Of a DNA stretch of 49,692 bases, positions 44,296 through 49,692 are shown piece after piece. The stretch lies in NCBI RefSeq assembly GCF_000745835.1, contig NZ_JQKB01000038.1, forward strand, positions 1-49,692. The letters are read 5' to 3'. This stretch comes from Belnapia moabensis DSM 16746. GTDB taxonomy: Bacteria; Pseudomonadota; Alphaproteobacteria; Acetobacterales; Acetobacteraceae. Numbering within the stretch: position 1 is the first letter of the stretch; every line of letters starts with the position of its first letter. A program made the translations under genes and the position numbers. The notes beneath the pieces are model-generated. The model was not told the DNA's origin, made no database searches, and worked only from the letters and a program-made list of their open reading frames with translations.

Positions 44296-46305
44296 TCAAC
44301 TGACAGGCAGCCTGTCGGCCGAAATGACCGCATCTGCTCTCTGTCCCGGCATCTCAGGCTTCTGGCCTGGCTTTGCCACTAGGAAATCCTCAGGCACGAA
44401 ATGCCTCATCATCCCCCAGTAGTCGAGCAGCCGCCAGGGCGAGGTGACCGTGATGCGGTTGCGGTCGTTCTTGTACCAGCTTGTCACGCCAGGATGCGCC
44501 CAGACCATGCTCTGGGCCTTCTCGTCGAGACGATGGTTGTATTGGTCATGGACGTCCTGCCGCACTTCCATGGTCGTGTAGCCTCGCTCGATCATTTCGC
44601 GTAGCGCCTGAACGATGTACCGGACCTGGCATTCCGTGTGAAAGATGATCGACCCGCCATGCGCCAGGTTGGTATTTGGACCATAGATGAGAAAAAGATT
44701 CGGATAGTGCGGCACCGTGACGCCCAGATAGCCACGCGGGTCGTCGTCGCCCCAGTCGTCGCGGATTGTATGGCCGTCGCGCCCGCGGATATCGAGCGGC
44801 CACAACATGCGGGAAGCCTGGAAGCCGGTGGCGAGAATGATGACGTCCGCTGGATGAACAGTGCCATCCTTCATCACGATGGACTCGGCCGTGACATGGG
44901 AGATCGGATCGGTTTCCGGCGCGACGTTCTCGCGCTTGAGCATCCGGTACCAATAGTTGTCCCGAAGCATGCGTTTGCCATAGGGCGGGTATGACGGAAT
45001 GACCTTGGCCAGCAGTTCCTCATCACCGCCGAGCTCGCCGCGCACATAGTCCACGATCAGCTCGCGCATCTTATGGTTTGCTTCGTTTAGGGAAACCGCC
45101 GAGGACGTCCAGGACGGGTCGACATGCAGCGAGGCGTGGAAGCCGTCCGAGCTCGCCCAGAACAGCTGGAACCGAAGCCAGTTCGAGAAGTATGGGATAT
45201 GTTCAAGTGCCCAGCGGTTGCTGTTGCTCACAGCGCGATGGTAGTTCGGGTTGTTCATCGCCCAGTGCGGTGTGCGCTGGAATATCCGCAGATGCGCCAC
45301 ATCTGAGGCGATTGATGGCCCGGCCTGCATAGCGCTGGCGCCGGTGCCGATCATGGCAACCCGCTTGCCCTTAAGATCGACGGTGCGGTCCCAACGCGCG
45401 GTATGGAATAACGGTCCGCTGAAGTTGTCGAGCCCGGTAATTTTTGGGATCGAGGCCCGATTCAACTGGCCGACCGCACTGATGACCGCATTGCACGCGG
45501 CACTCTCCTCGCGCCCCTCGGCGTCACGCCAGGTAAGCTGCCATCTGTCGGTTTTCTCGTCAAAGATGGCGCTCGTGGCCTCGGCCCCAAAGCGGATATG
45601 CGGGCGAAGATCGTAGGTGCGCGTCACGTCCTCGATATAGGCAAGAATTTCGTCGCGCCGGGAGAAATGCTGCGTCCAGCGGTTGTTAACGTGGAAAGAG
45701 TAGGAATAGAAGTGATTTGGTGTATCTACTGCGCAGCCGGGATACTCGTTCTCGAGCCAGGTGCCGCCGACACTAGCGTTCTTCTCGAACACCTCAAATC
45801 GAATGCCGAGCTGCTTCAGGCGGATCGCCGCGCAGAGGCCGCCAAAGCCGGCGCCGATGATAATCACCTTGAAGTCCCAGGGCGGCAGCTTCGCCGGGTC
45901 GTTGTGCCAACGTACGGCGCGGGTGTCCTCCTCGCCGAAGCGCATCTCCTCGAGTAGCAGCGGGATGTATTCATCCGGCACCGGTTGGCCGACGCCGGCA
46001 CTCATCATGCGTTGCAGCACATCGGCCGGCGGCTGCGGTGGTGCAATCTGCTTACTCGTCGCGTAATCCTGCAGGGTGGCGACCAAACGGTCACGGACCT
46101 TCTGCTTCAGCGGTTCGGGAACAGACTGGAGGAAGCTCCAGGCGCCGTGGATGTACGGGGCCACTTCCTCAAGAATATCGAGGTCGCCGGTGAGCTGGAC
46201 GAGCACCATCAGCATCGGCGCGATATCGGCTTCAGCGAGGGCGGCCTTGAGCGCGGCCTCATCGTGTACCGCTTCGCGCACGGCAAGCTGGAAGTCCTGT
46301 GCCAT
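44296..46305 (-). CDS. Baeyer-Villiger monooxygenase with N-terminal extension (4-hydroxyacetophenone monooxygenase-like)
   Basis: This 669-residue monooxygenase has a 140-residue N-terminal helical extension before the FAD motif GAGFGG at 151-156, as in 4-hydroxyacetophenone monooxygenase (HapE-type). GGTWLENEYPGCAVD follows at about 180-194. The fingerprint FSGPLFHTARWD lies at 295-306 with W305 followed by D instead of P, and the NADPH motif GTGASA is at about 320-325. Such enzymes convert aryl ketones and some aliphatic or cyclic ketones to esters. It lies 48 bases after an SDR gene and two genes after an esterase, which could supply the ketone and open the ester. Confidence 0.9.
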   Translation of the reverse strand: MAQDFQLAVREAVHDEAALKAALAEADIAPMLMVLVQLTGDLDILEEVAPYIHGAWSFLQSVPEPLKQKVRDRLVATLQDYATSKQIAPPQPPADVLQRMMSAGVGQPVPDEYIPLLLEEMRFGEEDTRAVRWHNDPAKLPPWDFKVIIIGAGFGGLCAAIRLKQLGIRFEVFEKNASVGGTWLENEYPGCAVDTPNHFYSYSFHVNNRWTQHFSRRDEILAYIEDVTRTYDLRPHIRFGAEATSAIFDEKTDRWQLTWRDAEGREESAACNAVISAVGQLNRASIPKITGLDNFSGPLFHTARWDRTVDLKGKRVAMIGTGASAMQAGPSIASDVAHLRIFQRTPHWAMNNPNYHRAVSNSNRWALEHIPYFSNWLRFQLFWASSDGFHASLHVDPSWTSSAVSLNEANHKMRELIVDYVRGELGGDEELLAKVIPSYPPYGKRMLRDNYWYRMLKRENVAPETDPISHVTAESIVMKDGTVHPADVIILATGFQASRMLWPLDIRGRDGHTIRDDWGDDDPRGYLGVTVPHYPNLFLIYGPNTNLAHGGSIIFHTECQVRYIVQALREMIERGYTTMEVRQDVHDQYNHRLDEKAQSMVWAHPGVTSWYKNDRNRITVTSPWRLLDYWGMMRHFVPEDFLVAKPGQKPEMPGQRADAVISADRLPVS

Positions 46306-46352
46306 GTCGACAAGTCCTTTGACTGCGGCGCCTGATCGGGCGCCATTCCGAC

Positions 46353-47120
46353 TCAGCCTGTGGTGTAGCCACCATCAACGGTCAGTGTGGTTCCGGTGAC
46401 GAAGCCCGAACGGTCCGAGCACAGCCACACCACGGCTTCCGCTATGTCGTCGGCGGTCCCCAAGCGGCGCATCGGCACCGTGGCCAGGATTTGGTCGCCA
46501 CGGCGCGCCATCGCTTCGGCGACCATCGGCGTCTCAATGTAACCTGGGCAAACCGCGTTCACGCGGACGCCGGTGGCAGCGTGGTCGATGGCCGCAGCCC
46601 TGGTCAGGCCGATCACGCCATGCTTCGCGGCGACATAGGCGTTGGATCCGGGCAGGCCAACCAGGCCGGCGATGGAACTGGTGTTGACGATGACACCACC
46701 TCCCTGTCCCTCCATCGCCGCCAGCTCATGCTTCATGCAGAGCCAAACGCCAGTCAGGTTCACTGCCAGCATGCGATCCCAGGCCTGCTGGGAGATGTCC
46801 CCGACGCGCTGACCGCCGGCGCCGACATGGACGGCCGCGATCCCGGCATTGTTGTAGGCGCAATCAAGCCGACCATAGGTCGTGACCACCGCCGCGACCA
46901 TGGCCGTCACTTCATCGGGCTTGGTCACATCGGCGACGACCGCCTGTGCCTCACCGCCTGCTGCGCGGATCAGCTCGACGGTCTCGTCGGCGGCCGGACC
47001 TGAGAGGTCCGCGACGGTGATGAAAGCGCCCTCGCGCGCCATAACGATGGATGTCGCGCGTCCGATCCCAGAACCGCCGCCGGTGACCAGCGCCGATTTG
47101 CCCTCGAGGAGGCGGGTCAT
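46353..47120 (-). CDS. Short-chain dehydrogenase/reductase (SDR)
   Basis: This 255-residue classical SDR has TGGGSGIGRA at about 13-22, Asp in VADLSGPAAD at the cofactor-selecting position, NNAGIAA, the catalytic Ser in NTSSIAG and YVAAKHG with Tyr and Lys. The C-terminal end is GTTLTVDGGYTTG. Its start overlaps the esterase stop by four bases (ATGA), so the two are translated together. It is the second gene of the LacI-linked operon. Conversion between a secondary alcohol and a ketone is the inferred step before the monooxygenase. Confidence 0.92.
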   Translation of the reverse strand: MTRLLEGKSALVTGGGSGIGRATSIVMAREGAFITVADLSGPAADETVELIRAAGGEAQAVVADVTKPDEVTAMVAAVVTTYGRLDCAYNNAGIAAVHVGAGGQRVGDISQQAWDRMLAVNLTGVWLCMKHELAAMEGQGGGVIVNTSSIAGLVGLPGSNAYVAAKHGVIGLTRAAAIDHAATGVRVNAVCPGYIETPMVAEAMARRGDQILATVPMRRLGTADDIAEAVVWLCSDRSGFVTGTTLTVDGGYTTG

Positions 47121-48082
47121 GGCGCCGCTCCGGCAGCAGTCCGCCAGGCATCGCGGAGCACGGCCGCAATGAAGGCCAGAATGCCGTCCGTCGCGCCGAT
47201 GACCTTGCCCATAGTTAGGATTCCATGGACTTGATCGCTCAGATGCAGTGTGACGACTCGGACGCCATCACGTTCCAACCGCCAGGCGTATTGCCGCGCT
47301 TCGTCGCAAAGGGGGTCGTGGCCGCAAGTCAGCACCAGCGCGGGGGGCGCCTCGTGAAGGTTAGGTGCCCGCAGCGGCGATGCGCGCCAATCCGTCCGTT
47401 GCGCCACGTCTGGCAAATAGTGGTCGACGAAGTACCGCATCGTCTTCGCGGTGACCGGCACGCCTTCCGTAATTCGCTCGTAGCTCTCCGCGCTCATGGT
47501 GAGATCGACCACGGGATACAACAGCGCCTGGAACATGCTAGGTGGCACGGTACCGTCGCGCCCCATCAGGGCGAGCACCGCGGCTAGATTGCCTCCGGCG
47601 CTGTCGCCTGCCACTGCAATTTGCGCTGCATCGATGTGCAATGCACCTGCACTGCCGGCGACCCAGGCGAGGGCCGCCATGCAATCCTCGATCGCGGCGG
47701 GGAAGGGGTGTTCGGGTGCCAGGCGGTAATCCACGGCGACGACGCAGCACCGGGCATCGTTAGCCAGTCGGCGGCACACCCCGTCATGGGAGTCTATGTC
47801 GCCGAAGACCCAGCCGCCGCCATGCAGATAGAGCAGGCAGGGCAGGACATCGGCCGCCGATGTATCCACGCCGCGGTAGAGCCGCAAAGGAACTTCCCCC
47901 GCCTTGCCCATTATCGTCACATCGCGCAGCTCGGCGACTTCGACCGGAGCTGGCTGCAAAAGGGCGCGGCCCGCCGCGTAAGCGCGCCGCGCCTCCAATG
48001 GGGAGAGCACCTCGTAGGGCGGCCGCCCCGATTTCCGGATCAAGGTCAGCAGAGCTTGGGTATCGGGATGAACAGCCGGCAT
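47117..48082 (-). CDS. HSL-family alpha/beta hydrolase (esterase/lactonase)
   Basis: This 321-residue hydrolase has HGGG at residues 87-90, GDSAGG at 159-164 (nucleophile Ser161), an acidic residue in the GHDPLCDEA segment and His in DQVHGIL. The ATG at 48082 is preceded by AGAGGA; the frame to 48166 is unsupported. It has no signal peptide. It is the first gene of the minus-strand run and overlaps the SDR start, directly downstream of the two LacI-type operators. It probably hydrolyses the ester or lactone formed by the monooxygenases encoded downstream. Confidence 0.88.
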   Translation of the reverse strand: MPAVHPDTQALLTLIRKSGRPPYEVLSPLEARRAYAAGRALLQPAPVEVAELRDVTIMGKAGEVPLRLYRGVDTSAADVLPCLLYLHGGGWVFGDIDSHDGVCRRLANDARCCVVAVDYRLAPEHPFPAAIEDCMAALAWVAGSAGALHIDAAQIAVAGDSAGGNLAAVLALMGRDGTVPPSMFQALLYPVVDLTMSAESYERITEGVPVTAKTMRYFVDHYLPDVAQRTDWRASPLRAPNLHEAPPALVLTCGHDPLCDEARQYAWRLERDGVRVVTLHLSDQVHGILTMGKVIGATDGILAFIAAVLRDAWRTAAGAAP

Positions 48083-48436
48083 TGGCGTCCTCTTGGAAAG
48101 AACGAGATTTTCGCTCGACGAAAGCGACAGAGGCCCGAAATGGATGATGCCCGCATTCAACGGCAACGTTGCCCGGGTATGGGTCGCCTAAGTGAGCGGC
48201 CGGTCTATCCGTGATGGAAAGGTTCGTTGTGGATCTGCTTGCATCGACGCTTCCTCGGGCTCTTTGGCCCATTGCTCAATGTCAGCGGCTGGATACTGCC
48301 CCCGATCTGGTCGCAGTGGTAGCGCTAACGGCACAAGGTTAGCGCTAACAAGGAAGGCTGCGCAACCCTTACCTGGCAGCTGGGGCGGCGGACCGGGTGA
48401 CTGTGGTAAACCAGGCTGGTCATCAGGCAGGGCAGA
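48083..48436. other. Divergent control region of the esterase operon and the LacI-family gene
   Basis: This 354-base gap has no gene. It contains the twin LacI-type operators at 48318-48349, which lie about 236 bases before the esterase and about 88 bases before the regulator. No clear -10/-35 pair was found for either direction. Confidence 0.6.
48318..48349. promoter_or_regulatory. Twin LacI-family operators
   Basis: GTTAGCGCTAAC at 48338-48349 is a perfect 12-base palindrome with the central CG typical of LacI/GalR operators. A second copy with one change, GGTAGCGCTAAC, is at 48318-48329. Their centres are 20 bases apart, about two helical turns, so two dimers could bind side by side on one DNA face. 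They lie between the LacI-family gene and the divergent ten-gene run and probably control one or both. Confidence 0.75.
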
Positions 48437-49540
48437 ATGAATTCTATGCTGAGACAACGAAGGCGCAGGAAGCCTCAGAAAGGAGGGATCGAGGATGCTG
48501 TGGCATCCAAGCCAAACGGTGTGCCTGCGTTGCGTATGGAGGATGTCGCGCGCCTTGCCGGCGTCTCGGTCATGACGGTGTCTCGCGCGCTCCGCACTCC
48601 TCCAGCGGTCGCCGCATCCACCCTTGCCAAGGTCCGTGCTGCATTAGAGGAAACGGGGTACCTGCCCAATCTGGTGGCGAGTGGGCTGGCTTCTTCCCGC
48701 ACTCAGGTCGTCGCCGCGGTCATTCCGCTAATCAGCCAGCCTTTCGCGCCGACGCTGCAGAGCATGTCTGATGTCCTGCGCCGGGCGTCGTATCAGCTCG
48801 TGCTCGGCGTCAGCCACTACGACCCGTTGCAGGAAGAAGCCTTGGTGCGCGCCTTCCTGTCCCGGCGTGTGGATGGGATCGCGCTGTTCGCAGGCGGGCA
48901 CACGCCCCAGACGATCGCAATGCTGGAACAGGCCGGCGTTCCACTCGTCGAGATGTGGGCTGACTCCGCGACTGAATTCATTGTTGATGCGGTATCTGTG
49001 CCGCAGCGGCGAGGCGCGCAGGACGTTGTCCGCCATCTCCTTGCGCGCGGACGCCAGCGCATCGGCTTCATCGGTGGATCGACCCGGCACAATATCCGGG
49101 CACAGGCTCGGCTGGGCGGCTATCTGGATGGGTTGGCCGAAGCCGGGCTGCCACATGACCCCGCAGCCTGCGAAGAGGCCACGCACTTTTTAATGGAGGG
49201 CGGAGCGGCTGCCCTGGCACGTCTATTGGAGCGGCGGCCACAACTCGACGCCATCTGTGTCGCCAGCGACATCCTCGCTGCCGGTGTGGTTTTCGAAGCG
49301 CACCGGCGTGGCCTCTCTGTTCCGCGCGATCTTGCAGTCGCTGGTTTCGATGACGCTGAGATCGCCCGCTCGATGTATCCCGCACTCACAACCATCGACA
49401 TGAGGGCGGAGGACATGGGAAGGCGGGCCGCCGAGATGCTGCTCGAGCGCACCAGCCAGAGCAGCCGCGTCGACCTTGTCGCCATGCCATCGCGCATGCA
49501 TGACCTCGGCTATACGCTTATCGTGCGCGAAAGTACCTGA
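48437..49540 (+). CDS. LacI-family transcriptional regulator
   Basis: This 367-residue LacI/GalR regulator has its helix-turn-helix at about residues 35-53 (MEDVARLAGVSVMTVSRAL). The hinge helix region includes LPNLVASGLASSRTQ, and the periplasmic-binding-protein-like effector domain continues to the end (VAGFDDAEIARSMYPALTTI). A 30-residue basic extension precedes the DNA-binding domain, so the true start may be later than 48437, for example at the ATG codon 48536 that begins MEDVA. The effector is unknown; the control of a ketone-catabolic operon by this family would be atypical, since most members sense sugars or nucleotides. Confidence 0.92.
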   Translation: MNSMLRQRRRRKPQKGGIEDAVASKPNGVPALRMEDVARLAGVSVMTVSRALRTPPAVAASTLAKVRAALEETGYLPNLVASGLASSRTQVVAAVIPLISQPFAPTLQSMSDVLRRASYQLVLGVSHYDPLQEEALVRAFLSRRVDGIALFAGGHTPQTIAMLEQAGVPLVEMWADSATEFIVDAVSVPQRRGAQDVVRHLLARGRQRIGFIGGSTRHNIRAQARLGGYLDGLAEAGLPHDPAACEEATHFLMEGGAAALARLLERRPQLDAICVASDILAAGVVFEAHRRGLSVPRDLAVAGFDDAEIARSMYPALTTIDMRAEDMGRRAAEMLLERTSQSSRVDLVAMPSRMHDLGYTLIVREST

Positions 49541-49618
49541 GCCTTTGCTCCAATCGCTGATACATCTTGTTGAACGGGTCAGCGGCCTGCACACACTGAG
49601 CCCTGCTCGCGTCTAGGG

Positions 49619-49692
49619 TCATGCGGTCCGGATGTACTCCGGCCGCCCAAGCTCGAGCATGTGGTTCAGCGCCTTGGTAGCGATGGCCACCT
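49619..49692 (-). CDS. IS5-type transposase, C-terminal end (partial at window edge)
   Basis: Read on the minus strand from the right edge, the frame gives VAIATKALNHMLELGRPEYI and stops with TGA at 49619-49621. It matches the C-terminus of the decayed IS5-type copy at 17425-19551 (VAIAASVLNRMLDLERTNYV). The bases after the stop (49541-49618) also resemble those after 19551, including GACCCGTTCAACAAG against GACCCGTGCAACAGG. The element seems to end directly after the LacI-family stop codon. Its other end is outside the window. Confidence 0.75.
   Translation of the reverse strand, partial: VAIATKALNHMLELGRPEYIRTA

Overview
The window is about 50 kb of high-GC DNA from a Gram-negative bacterium. 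The dense branched-chain-type ABC substrate-binding proteins, Bug-family receptors, CoA ligases and flavin monooxygenases, together with the IS5- and IS630-type elements, suggest an alphaproteobacterium, most likely Acetobacteraceae (Roseomonas-like). That assignment is inference from gene content; no rRNA or tRNA gene was seen.

Layout. (1) 1-1851: an IS630-type transposase tail abuts a 5'-truncated substrate-binding protein (SBP) gene, followed by a lactone-hydrolase-like esterase. (2) 2038-15266: an IclR-regulated catabolic island. A minus-strand operon (ADP-forming acyl-CoA ligase, Bug receptor, AMP-forming acyl-CoA ligase, SCP2-type thiolase, DUF35 partner) and a plus-strand operon (Bug receptor, TLP1-type thiolase, frameshifted D-aminoacylase-like amidohydrolase, Baeyer-Villiger monooxygenase) flank the regulator. 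Both promoters carry the same three-half-site operator (GGAAAT / ATTTCC / GGAAAT). (3) 15268-19685: integrase debris, an MFS acid transporter, and a decayed IS5-type transposase split by an IS630-type element with TA duplication. (4) 19686-26515: an SBP / Asp-Glu racemase-like / TcuA-like flavoprotein operon, divergent from an NTF2-FMO fusion whose stop codon is the target site of an IS5-type element. (5) 26838-32238: a tandem-duplicated carboxymuconolactone-decarboxylase-like protein plus the only complete branched-chain ABC transporter (SBP, LivH, fused LivM-LivG, LivF). (6) 32294-35772: a crotonase matching 6-oxocamphor hydrolase at its catalytic residues, coupled to an iron alcohol dehydrogenase, then a divergent SBP. 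(7) 36250-48082: a ten-gene minus-strand run (VOC protein, three ABC SBPs, one Bug receptor, two Baeyer-Villiger-type monooxygenases, two SDRs, an esterase), divergent from a LacI-family regulator with twin GTTAGCGCTAAC-type operators between them. (8) 49541-end: the end of another IS5-type copy.

How the genes may work together (inference): the recurring set of SDR or alcohol dehydrogenase (alcohol to ketone), Baeyer-Villiger monooxygenase (ketone to ester or lactone), HSL-family esterase (ring opening), 6-oxocamphor-hydrolase-like beta-diketone hydrolase, CoA ligases and thiolase/DUF35 enzymes fits breakdown of cyclic or aromatic ketones such as terpenoids or acetophenones. Uptake would use many SBPs that lack their own permeases and may share the single Liv transporter.
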